Origin: Myxococcales bacterium
GTDB taxonomy: Bacteria; Myxococcota_A; UBA9160; JALSIO01
Reading direction: 5' to 3'
NCBI GenBank assembly: GCA_026989995.1
Contig: JALSIO010000654.1
Span: 1 to 12,388, forward strand
DNA: 12,388 nucleotides
Positions 6,108 to 12,388 of the stretch are shown one piece after another. Below the pieces are notes generated by a model. The model was given only the letters and a program-made list of their open reading frames with translations, was not told the DNA's origin and searched no databases. Positions within the stretch are counted from its first letter, which is position 1, and the number at the start of each line of letters is the position of its first letter. The position numbers and the translations under genes are program-made.

Positions 6108-7691
6108 ATGCAGGGGAGCGGGGCGGCCGGGCGAGGGGTGGCTCCCGGCGGGCGTCCGGGTGCCGGGGTGATCGAGGGGTTCTACGGGCCGCCGTGGAGC
6201 CACGAGGCCCGGCTCGGGATGCTTCGCTTCCTCGCCGAAGTCGGCCTCGAGCACTACGCCTATGCCCCCAAGAACGACCCCTTCCACCGGGATCGCTGGC
6301 GCGAGCCCGCGCCGCCCGAGCAGATCGAGTCCTTCCGGGAGCTCGCGGGCGAGGCGGCGCGGGCGGGGGTGGCGCTCTCCTACTGCCTCGCGCCGCAGAA
6401 GCTCTTCGGCCGGGCGAACCTGCGCGCGGTGGGTGGCGAGCCGGAGCCCTGGGGGCTCGAACAGATGCTCGCGAAGCTCGGCGCCTTCCAGGCCGCCGGC
6501 GTGCGCAGCTTCGGTCTGCTCTTCGACGACACCCTCGCAACCTTCGCGCCCCGGCTGGCCACGGCCCGGGCGGGTCGGCTCCACGCGCGGACGGCACGCG
6601 CGGTGCTGCGGGCGCTGTGCGGGCGGGATCCGTCCGTGCGCGTCTTCCTCACGCCCTCGGTGTACCTGAGGACCTGGGATCGGCTCCCGCCGCCCGCGCA
6701 GCGCTACTGGAAGGCGCTCCGGGAGCTCCCGGCGGGCGTGCCGGTGGCCTGGACAGGAGCCGGCGTCTTCGCCCGGAAGATCACCGGCGCGCAGGTGGCG
6801 CGATTTCGCGAGGAGACCGGACTCGATCTCCTGATCTGGAACAACGCCGTGGCGAACGACTTCGTGCCGCTGTCCACCGGTGGACTCATCGGCCTTCGGG
6901 GGCGGGAGAAGCTCTCCTTCGGCCCCCCGGAGAACCTCGCCGCGGACCTCCGCGGCTCCGTGGCCGGAGTCCTCCTCAACGGAGCCCGGGAGCCGGTGCT
7001 CACGAGGATTCCGCTGGCATGCCTGGCGGAGTGGTGGGCGGATCCCGGTGCCTACGACCCGGAGGCCGCGCACCGGCGGGCGCTCCGGCGCGTGGCGGGG
7101 GGCGAGGCGGGGGCGGCGGTGCTCGCCGATCTCTACGCCTTCACCTGCCGACACCGGATGGCGTCACCCTGGCGGATCGAGGGTCGCTCCCTCGCCGACC
7201 GGGTCGCGGCCCTCGAATCGGACCCGCGCTCGCCCGCCGCCCGGGAGGCGCTCGGGGCCGAGCTCGAGCGCCTGCGGGCGCTTCCGGAGCGGGCCCGGAA
7301 GAACCTGCCACCGGCGCTCGCGGACGAGGTCGGCCCCACCGCCGAGAAGCTCCACCGGCTCGCGGAGGCGGGCCTCGCCGCCCTCGCCGGCCGGCCGGAG
7401 GAGGCCCGTCGTCGGCAGCGCGATGCCCGTCGGATCCGCTTCGAGGTGGGGGAGGGGCCCTTCCGGAAGCTGGTGCAGGATGCGCCCGGACGCCCGCCCT
7501 CCGCCGCCGGCCGGCGGCGCGGGCGAAGCGGACCTTCCCGCCGCCCCGGTCCCGCGGACGGCCCGGAACCAGGGGAATCGGCGTCTGCAGGCCCCGCCCT
7601 CCGGGAAAACCCGGGCCGCTCCGTGCGCAGTGGGCCGGGGTGCCGCCGGGCTTTGGGAGCCACCCGGGTTCGACCGATAGGGGAGGCGTGA
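6108..7691 (+). CDS. GH84 O-GlcNAcase / beta-N-acetylglucosaminidase-like enzyme
   Basis: A family 84 glycoside hydrolase, the family that removes beta-linked N-acetylglucosamine from proteins or glycans by substrate-assisted catalysis. The domain begins almost at the N-terminus with VIEGFYGPPWS (21-31) and YAPKNDPFHRDRW (52-64). The catalytic Asp pair is D140-D141 (LLFDDT). Further family residues are in place: K55, the IWNNAVANDF segment (N246 and D251) and N291 in LLNGAREP. These correspond to Lys98, Asp174-Asp175, Asn280, Asp285 and Asn313 of human OGA by motif alignment by eye. There is no signal peptide, so it should act in the cytoplasm, whereas many known bacterial members are secreted. 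The last 70 or so residues (after QDAP, 457-460) are Arg/Pro/Gly-rich and may be a disordered tail. The TGA overlaps the next GTG by four bases (GTGA). The ATG is the best start; a GTG at V21 would cut into the domain. Confidence 0.9.
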   Translation: MQGSGAAGRGVAPGGRPGAGVIEGFYGPPWSHEARLGMLRFLAEVGLEHYAYAPKNDPFHRDRWREPAPPEQIESFRELAGEAARAGVALSYCLAPQKLFGRANLRAVGGEPEPWGLEQMLAKLGAFQAAGVRSFGLLFDDTLATFAPRLATARAGRLHARTARAVLRALCGRDPSVRVFLTPSVYLRTWDRLPPPAQRYWKALRELPAGVPVAWTGAGVFARKITGAQVARFREETGLDLLIWNNAVANDFVPLSTGGLIGLRGREKLSFGPPENLAADLRGSVAGVLLNGAREPVLTRIPLACLAEWWADPGAYDPEAAHRRALRRVAGGEAGAAVLADLYAFTCRHRMASPWRIEGRSLADRVAALESDPRSPAAREALGAELERLRALPERARKNLPPALADEVGPTAEKLHRLAEAGLAALAGRPEEARRRQRDARRIRFEVGEGPFRKLVQDAPGRPPSAAGRRRGRSGPSRRPGPADGPEPGESASAGPALRENPGRSVRSGPGCRRALGATRVRPIGEA

Positions 7692-9700
7692 GCGACGCCG
7701 ACCCCCGACCCGAATCCGCCCGCCCCGCCGGCCCGGATCCCCGCGAGGTGCAGGCCTCTCCCACCGGTCCGGCGGAGGGCCCGGGGGGCGGGCGCCCCGG
7801 CGGAACGGCAGGCACCGGCGAGCCTGGATTCCCGGAACCCGGTCCGCCCGCGGACGAAGCCCCCGGCCCGGCAGCGCCCGCAGCCGACGGTCTCCGCCCC
7901 CCCCTCAGCCTCGACGAGCTGCTCGGCCTGCTCCTTCGCCGGGGGCTGCTGACGCGCTCCCAGGCCGGGGACATCGCCTCCCGCGAGGCGACCCTCCGAA
8001 GCCGCGTGCTGAAGGAGCGGGTGGGATCGGTGCGCTCGCAGGCGGCCGCACGCTACGAGGTGACCCCCGCGGAGATCGTGGCCGCCGCGGCCCTGCCCCA
8101 CCCCGCGCGCGCACACCGCAAGCTCGACGAGGAGGCCATCGCGGAGGTCCTCGCCGCGGAGGCGGGCCTCTCCCACCTGCGGATCGATCCGCTCCGCCTC
8201 GATGGCGAGCTCATCACCAAGACCTTCTCCCGGCCCTTCGCGCACCGGCACGCCGTGCTGCCCGTGAGCTCGGGCCCGGAGGCCCTCGTCCTCGCCCTCG
8301 CCGACCCCTTCGACCTCGAGCTCCGGGAGACGCTGGCAGCGAGGATCTCCCAGCCGGTGGAGTTCCGGGTGGCCTCGAAGCGGGCCATCCTGCAGGTGAT
8401 CGACCGGGTCTACGGCTTCCGCTCGAGCGTGAGCCGGGCCGAGGCGGAGCTCGGCGAGGGAGGGCAGCTCTCGGCCATCGGCACCCTGGTGGAGCTGCGC
8501 TCGAACGCCGAGCTCGCCAGCACGCACGACGAGCACGTCATCGCGGCCGTGGACTACCTGCTCAACTACGCCTTCGACCAGCGCGCCTCGGACATCCACC
8601 TCGAGCCGCGCATGGGCGACGCCGTGATCCGATTCCGCATCGACGGGATCCTCCACGACATCGAGACCGTGCCGCCGAGCGTTCACGGTGCGATCACCTC
8701 GCGGGTGAAGGTTCTCGCGCGGATGGACATCGCCGAGCGGCGTCGCCCGCAGGACGGGCGCATCAAGACCCAGCGGGGCGACCGCGAGGTGGAGCTCCGC
8801 GTGTCCTCCATGTGCACGGCCTTCGGCGAGAAGCTCGTGATCCGGGTCTTCGACCCGACGGTGCTGATGGCGGATCTCCAGGACCTCGGCTTCAGCGCCG
8901 CCGAGCGCGAGCGGTGGGAGCACTGGATCACCTCCCCCTCGGGCCTGATCCTGGTGACCGGGCCGACCGGCTCCGGCAAGACCACCACCCTCTACTCGAC
9001 GCTCCGCTACCTCGCCGGGCCGGAGATCAACATCACCACCGTCGAGGATCCCATCGAGATGGTGGACCCGCGCTTCTGCCAGGTGCAGGTGCAGCCGCAG
9101 ATCGAGGTCACCTTCGCCACGGCGCTTCGCACCATCCTGCGCCAGGACCCGGACATCATCATGGTCGGTGAGATCCGGGACGCCGAGACGGCCGCCATGG
9201 CGGTGCAGGCGGCGCTCACCGGCCATCTGGTCTTCTCCACCGTCCACACCCGAGATGCCGCCGGCGCCGTGACCCGGCTTGTCGAGCTCGGTGTGGAGCG
9301 CTTCCTGCTCTCGAGCGTGCTCCGGGGAGTGCTCGCGCAGCGCCTGGTCCGGAAGATCTGCGTCCACTGCGCCGTCGACGGGACGCTCACGCCCACCCAG
9401 GTGGCCGCCCTCGGCATCAAGGTGCCGGTCGAGCGCCGGGAGAGACTCCGCGTGCGCTGGGGAGAGGGCTGCCCGGAATGCCGCCACACGGGACTCTTCG
9501 GGCGCGAGGGGATCTTCGAGATGCTCGACGTGGGTCGGCGCGTGCGCACGCTGATCAACGAGGGCCGCGATGCTGCGGAGCTCACCCACGCAGCGCGCAT
9601 CGAGGGCATGGAGACCCTCCGCGAGGGTGCCATCCGGAAGCTGGCCGCGGGGATCACCACCTTCGAGGAGGTCCTGCGCGTCACCGCGGACGTGGGATGA
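7688..9700 (+). CDS. GspE/PilB-family secretion or pilus ATPase
   Basis: A 670-residue hexameric ATPase of the type that powers type II secretion (GspE) or type IV pilus extension (PilB) from the cytoplasmic face. Residues 1-70 are a Pro/Gly/Ala-rich, probably disordered extension. Residues about 75-245 match the GspE N-terminal domain. The ATPase core has Walker A GPTGSGKT (425-432), an Asp box VEDPIE (452-457), Walker [10 protein letters not shown] (490-498, E495) and a His box ending STVHT (H520). The zinc tetracysteine is present (C558, C561, C595, C598), which separates it from PilT-type retraction ATPases. The GTG at 7688 overlaps the GH84 stop (GTGA); a GGGGAGG ends only one base before it, too close to be an ideal ribosome site, so coupling or a start slightly downstream (GTG at 7748) is possible. 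The stop overlaps the next ATG. GspE versus PilB cannot be decided because no partner genes are in view. Confidence 0.93.
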   Translation: MSDADPRPESARPAGPDPREVQASPTGPAEGPGGGRPGGTAGTGEPGFPEPGPPADEAPGPAAPAADGLRPPLSLDELLGLLLRRGLLTRSQAGDIASREATLRSRVLKERVGSVRSQAAARYEVTPAEIVAAAALPHPARAHRKLDEEAIAEVLAAEAGLSHLRIDPLRLDGELITKTFSRPFAHRHAVLPVSSGPEALVLALADPFDLELRETLAARISQPVEFRVASKRAILQVIDRVYGFRSSVSRAEAELGEGGQLSAIGTLVELRSNAELASTHDEHVIAAVDYLLNYAFDQRASDIHLEPRMGDAVIRFRIDGILHDIETVPPSVHGAITSRVKVLARMDIAERRRPQDGRIKTQRGDREVELRVSSMCTAFGEKLVIRVFDPTVLMADLQDLGFSAAERERWEHWITSPSGLILVTGPTGSGKTTTLYSTLRYLAGPEINITTVEDPIEMVDPRFCQVQVQPQIEVTFATALRTILRQDPDIIMVGEIRDAETAAMAVQAALTGHLVFSTVHTRDAAGAVTRLVELGVERFLLSSVLRGVLAQRLVRKICVHCAVDGTLTPTQVAALGIKVPVERRERLRVRWGEGCPECRHTGLFGREGIFEMLDVGRRVRTLINEGRDAAELTHAARIEGMETLREGAIRKLAAGITTFEEVLRVTADVG

Positions 9701-11172
9701 GCCGGGAGTGCGCTGCGGAGCTGGTGCTCCTGTTCCGGTCCGGGTTCCGGATCCTCGCCCTCGAGACCTTCGAGGAGGACCGGGCCCTCGATGCCCTCCG
9801 CCGCGCCGCGGAGACGGTCGGTCTCACGCTCGAGACCTGGTCGCTCGCCTCGGGCCTCTCCGGAGGAGGAGACGGGGCCGGCTCCTTCGATTCCGGTCTC
9901 CGCGCCCTCGGGCACCGGGGAGACCCGAGCCTCTTCGCCTTCCTGGACGCCCAGCGCGTCCTCGACGACACGGTCGCGGTGCGGCGCCTCCGGGACCTGC
10001 TGCCCCTTTTCGCCGAGCGCCGGCAGGCGGTGGTCCTGCTGGGGCCGGCGCTCGAGCTTCCGCCCGAGCTCGCCCGGGAGGTGGGGCGGGTGGAGCTGCC
10101 CCTGCCCCGCGCGGCGGAGCTCGCCGAGCTCTTCCGAAAGGAGCTCGGGCTCGGCCCCGGCGAGGCCGCGCCACCGACCTTCGAAAGGCTGGTGCGCGCC
10201 TCCCTGGGTCTCACCGCCGGCGAGGCCCTCCGCTCGCTCCGCAAGGGGCTGGCACTCGCCGGTGGCCCCGGTGAGGAGGCCGTGGCGGCCATCGTCCGCG
10301 ACAAGCGCCAGGCGCTGCGGCGCGCCCGGGCGCTCTCCTTCCACGACGCGGCCGCGGGGATGGACGAGGTCGGAGGCCTCGGCGAGCTCAAGCGCTGGCT
10401 CCGGGAGCGCCGGCGGGCCTTCGACGAGGAGGCCCGCCGCTTCGGGCTTCCGGTGCCGCGGGGGCTCCTGCTGCTCGGGGTGCAGGGTTGCGGGAAGTCG
10501 CTCTGCGCCAAGGCGGTGGCCCGCGAGTGGCAGTTCCCCCTCCTCCGCCTCGACCTCGCCGCCGCCTTCGGTGGCGGGGAGAGCCCGGAGCAGACCGTTC
10601 GGGAAGCCACCTGGGTCGCGGAATCGCTGGCCCCGGCGGTGCTCTGGATCGATGAGATCGAGAAGGGCTTCGCGGCCTCCGACCGCGACCCGCGGGCGAG
10701 CCGCGTCTTCGGATCCTTCCTCACATGGCTCTCCGAGAAGCAGTCGCCGGTCTTCGTGGTGGCCACGGCCAACGACGTGGGGCACCTGCCACCGGAGCTG
10801 CTGCGCCGCGGCCGCTTCGACGAGCTCTTCTTCGTGGACCTGCCCTCGCAGTCGGAGCGGGAGGAGATCCTCGCCATCCACCTCCGCAAACGGGGCCGGG
10901 ATCCGGCCCAGTTCCCGCTGGCGGAGCTCGCCGCGGAGGCGGAGCGCCTCTCGGGCGCCGAGCTCGAGCAGGTGGTCTCCGCGGCGCTCTACACCGCCTT
11001 CGCCGAGTCGAGGGAGCTCGAGGCCAACGATCTGGCCAACGCCATCGGCGAGACGGTCCCCCTCTACGACACCTACGAGGAGCGGATCAAGGAGCTCCGC
11101 GACTGGGCCCGCCACCGCGCCCGCCCGGCCACCCTCGACGCCCGCATGGTGGACCTCTTCGCCGGCCGCTGA
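9697..11172 (+). CDS. Ycf46-like AAA ATPase
   Basis: A 491-residue AAA protein matching in layout the Ycf46 group, named from plastid and cyanobacterial genomes and also found in other bacteria. Residues 1-205 form the family N-terminal part ([17 protein letters not shown] near 11-27, and an ALFVL-like strand LFAFLDAQ at 79-86). The AAA module follows: [14 protein letters not shown] (225-238), Walker A GVQGCGKS (261-268), Walker [12 protein letters not shown] (315-325, D319/E320), sensor 1 ATAND (356-360) and LRRGRFDE with candidate arginine fingers (369-376). The segment after the pore-side strand is short (FGGGESPEQ) compared with the usual FGG-x-VGESE form. The ATG overlaps the GspE TGA (ATGA), so translation is probably coupled. 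The molecular function of the group is poorly known; one member has been linked to CO2 use in cyanobacteria, which is unlikely to transfer directly here. Confidence 0.9.
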   Translation: MSRECAAELVLLFRSGFRILALETFEEDRALDALRRAAETVGLTLETWSLASGLSGGGDGAGSFDSGLRALGHRGDPSLFAFLDAQRVLDDTVAVRRLRDLLPLFAERRQAVVLLGPALELPPELAREVGRVELPLPRAAELAELFRKELGLGPGEAAPPTFERLVRASLGLTAGEALRSLRKGLALAGGPGEEAVAAIVRDKRQALRRARALSFHDAAAGMDEVGGLGELKRWLRERRRAFDEEARRFGLPVPRGLLLLGVQGCGKSLCAKAVAREWQFPLLRLDLAAAFGGGESPEQTVREATWVAESLAPAVLWIDEIEKGFAASDRDPRASRVFGSFLTWLSEKQSPVFVVATANDVGHLPPELLRRGRFDELFFVDLPSQSEREEILAIHLRKRGRDPAQFPLAELAAEAERLSGAELEQVVSAALYTAFAESRELEANDLANAIGETVPLYDTYEERIKELRDWARHRARPATLDARMVDLFAGR

Positions 11173-11206
11173 GGGCGCGGCCGTGGTCCGCCGGCCGCCG
11201 GCCGCC

Positions 11207-11212
11207 TACCCT
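11207..11212 (+). promoter_or_regulatory. TACCCT hexamer, leaderless -10 candidate for PlsC
   Basis: TACCCT ends exactly six bases before the PlsC ATG at 11219, inside the 46-base gap after the Ycf46-like gene. The only G-rich sequence before the ATG (GGCGGG) touches the start codon, so it is badly placed as a ribosome site. The spacing is the same as at the GH84 start. A -35 box is not evident. Confidence 0.35.
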
Positions 11213-11218
11213 GGCGGG

Positions 11219-11977
11219 ATGCTGCTCCGCCGCGTCGGGTCCCTCGTCTTCTGGACCTTCCTGGCCTCGAGCTCCATCGCGCTCTTCCCCGGGGCCGTGC
11301 TCCTCTTCGTGGCGACCGCCCCCTTCGATCGGCGCCTCGTGGCCCTGCACCGCTTCACCTGCTTCTGGGCCAGCCTCTACACGTGGCTATGCCCGGCCTG
11401 GCGGGTCGAGGTGCGGGGGCGAGAGCGCATCCGGCCCGGCGTGGCCTACGTCATGGTTTCGAACCACCAGTCCCTCCTCGACATCCTCGTCCTCTTCCGG
11501 CTCTTCCGGCACTTCAAGTGGGTGTCGAAGATCGAGAACTTCCGGGTGCCGGTGATCGGCTGGAACATGCGCCTCAACCGCTACGTCCCGCTTCGCCGGG
11601 GCGACAAGCGGAGCATCGCCGAGATGATGGAGGCCTGCCGTCGCACCCTCGCGGAGGGCTCGTCGGTGTTGATCTTCCCGGAGGGCACGCGCTCCCCGGA
11701 CGGTCGGCTCCGCGCCTTCAAGCACGGCGCCTTCACGCTCGCGCGGGAGACGGCCTCCCCGATCCTCCCCATCGTGGTCGAGGGCACCGCCCGGGCGCTT
11801 CCCAAGCGCGGCTTCGTGCTCCAGGGGCGCCACAGGATCCGGGTCCGGGTGCTGCCCGAGATTCCGCCGGCGTCCTTCCGGGACCTGCCGGTCGAGGAGC
11901 TCACCGCCCGGGTCCACGCGCTCTACCGGCGCGAGCTCGGAGAGGAGCCCGCGCGCCGGCCGGGCGGCCCCGCGTAA
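11219..11977 (+). CDS. plsC: 1-acyl-sn-glycerol-3-phosphate acyltransferase (PlsC type)
   Basis: A 252-residue membrane-associated acyltransferase that probably adds the second acyl chain to lysophosphatidic acid to form phosphatidic acid for phospholipids. The N-terminus has a hydrophobic membrane segment (about 8-33). The family motifs are all present in order: NHQSLLD with catalytic H83 and D88, the VPLRR segment (123-127), FPEGTRS (153-159, substrate phosphate binding) and ILPIVVEGT (182-190). Length is usual for bacterial PlsC. It starts 46 bases after the Ycf46-like gene on the same strand, so it may be read through from that unit or use its own promoter. Paralogues of this family can act on ornithine lipids or other acceptors, so the exact acceptor is not certain. 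Confidence 0.92.
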   Translation: MLLRRVGSLVFWTFLASSSIALFPGAVLLFVATAPFDRRLVALHRFTCFWASLYTWLCPAWRVEVRGRERIRPGVAYVMVSNHQSLLDILVLFRLFRHFKWVSKIENFRVPVIGWNMRLNRYVPLRRGDKRSIAEMMEACRRTLAEGSSVLIFPEGTRSPDGRLRAFKHGAFTLARETASPILPIVVEGTARALPKRGFVLQGRHRIRVRVLPEIPPASFRDLPVEELTARVHALYRRELGEEPARRPGGPA

Positions 11978-12141
11978 CCTTTCGATCCGCCGGGACGTGG
12001 AACCAGCAGACGCCCTCGCCGAACCGGGGCCACCCGGCGGCCGCTCCGGGCCCTCCGGAACGCCGCGGGGCGAGCGGCTCCGGAAGGCCGTGGACGCCGC
12101 CGCCCACCCGATCCGGAGGCTTCCGGCGCTGTGCCGGCAGG

Positions 12142-12186
12142 CCGGGCGGACGGGCGGGTGCCCGGGCGGACGGGCGGAGGGGCGGG
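12142..12186 (+). repeat. G-rich tandem repeat with G-quadruplex potential
   Basis: The 16-base unit CCGGGCGGACGGGCGG occurs at 12142-12157 and again at 12162-12177 (period 20). Between 12144 and 12186 there are seven runs of three or more G with short loops, fulfilling the G3+N1-7 quadruplex rule on the coding strand, and ending just before the GGAGG ribosome site of the next gene. Such runs are easier to meet by chance at this GC content. Confidence 0.5.
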
Positions 12187-12197
12187 ACGGAGGTTCC

Positions 12198-12388
12198 ATG
12201 TTGGCAGGGGCACGAGAGTCGGCCGGGAAGGCCGGGGCGACGGGAAGCCGCCCGGCGGGAGGCGGAGGCCCGAGCCCGCCGGAGGGAGCCCCCGTGGCGG
12301 TGGTGGGCGCCGGCCTCGCGGGGCTCGCCGCGGCCGCCGGGCTCGCCCGGGCCGGCGTGCCGGTCGAGGTCTACGAGCGCGCCGACGC
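12198..12388 (+). CDS. FAD-dependent oxidoreductase, N-terminal part
   Basis: The first 63 codons of a gene cut by the window end. A dinucleotide-binding Rossmann start is clear: VAVVGAGLAGLAAAAGLARAG (33-53) with G37, G39 and G42 as the GxGxxG glycines, then VEVYERA with E60 as the likely ribose-binding acid. This pattern is typical of FAD monooxygenases, geranylgeranyl reductase-like enzymes and amine oxidase-like flavoproteins, which cannot be told apart from this part. Two starts are possible. ATG at 12198 has GGAGG four bases upstream and adds a 32-residue Gly/Pro-rich leader; GTG at 12294 has GGAGGG seven bases upstream and begins right at the fold. The frame is also open upstream to the end of PlsC. 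The later GTG would give the more usual protein. Confidence 0.85.
   Translation, partial: MLAGARESAGKAGATGSRPAGGGGPSPPEGAPVAVVGAGLAGLAAAAGLARAGVPVEVYERAD

Noticed and set aside
4700..7687. In-frame extension of GspE upstream to about 4700
   Set aside because: It crosses the RRM leader, the unknown gene and the whole GH84 gene in another frame; the open frame only reflects the lack of stops. The GTGA start at 7688 fits the family N-terminus.
7133..9589. Long minus-strand open frame opposite GspE (818 codons)
   Set aside because: The opposite strand encodes a full set of GspE motifs, and the minus-strand product is His/Asp/Arg-rich with no recognisable fold.
9007..11115. Long minus-strand open frame opposite the Ycf46-like gene (702 codons)
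   Set aside because: It is antisense to clear Walker and sensor motifs, and its composition is that of a shadow.

Overview
This is a very GC-rich window (well above 65% by eye) with coding-style third-position G/C bias. It looks like a chromosomal segment of a soil or groundwater bacterium of the deltaproteobacterial / Myxococcota / Binatota type. That placement is an inference. It rests on thrombospondin type-3 calcium repeats, a beta-propeller/di-haem peroxidase fusion carrying a C-terminal domain I associate from memory with uncultured members of those groups, a Ycf46-like AAA ATPase and a GspE-type ATPase. No phage, plasmid, IS, CRISPR, tRNA or rRNA sequence was seen.

Layout. (1) 2-636, plus strand: a broken reading unit with a thrombospondin type-3 repeat end and the C-terminal half of an M23 (LytM) peptidase, spread over several frames. 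(2) 749-4171, minus strand: a large exported protein with a YVTN-like propeller, a di-haem cytochrome c peroxidase/MauG-like domain, a calcium loop and a C-terminal extra domain. (3) 4441-4707, minus strand: a small single-RRM RNA-binding protein with a TTG start, a strong hairpin terminator behind it and a long leader in front. (4) 4946-5512: no confident gene. (5) 5513-5788, minus strand: a 91-residue unknown protein. (6) 6108-11172, plus strand: a tightly packed run of a GH84 O-GlcNAcase-like enzyme, a GspE/PilB-family ATPase and a Ycf46-like AAA ATPase, joined by GTGA and ATGA overlaps. (7) 11219-11977: a PlsC-type acyltransferase 46 bases downstream. (8) 12198-end: the start of an FAD-dependent oxidoreductase.

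How they may work together. The plus-strand run 6108-11172 is read as one transcription/translation unit because of the two four-base overlaps. It links a cytoplasmic-looking glycoside hydrolase with two ATPases of different families, and no other secretion or pilus gene is visible here. PlsC may be co-transcribed or start from its own promoter. The two genes of the plus run that lack a Shine-Dalgarno site (GH84 and PlsC) both have a TAnnnT hexamer exactly six bases before ATG, which suggests leaderless mRNAs. The minus-strand peroxidase and RRM genes appear to be separate units, divided by a terminator and a candidate promoter.
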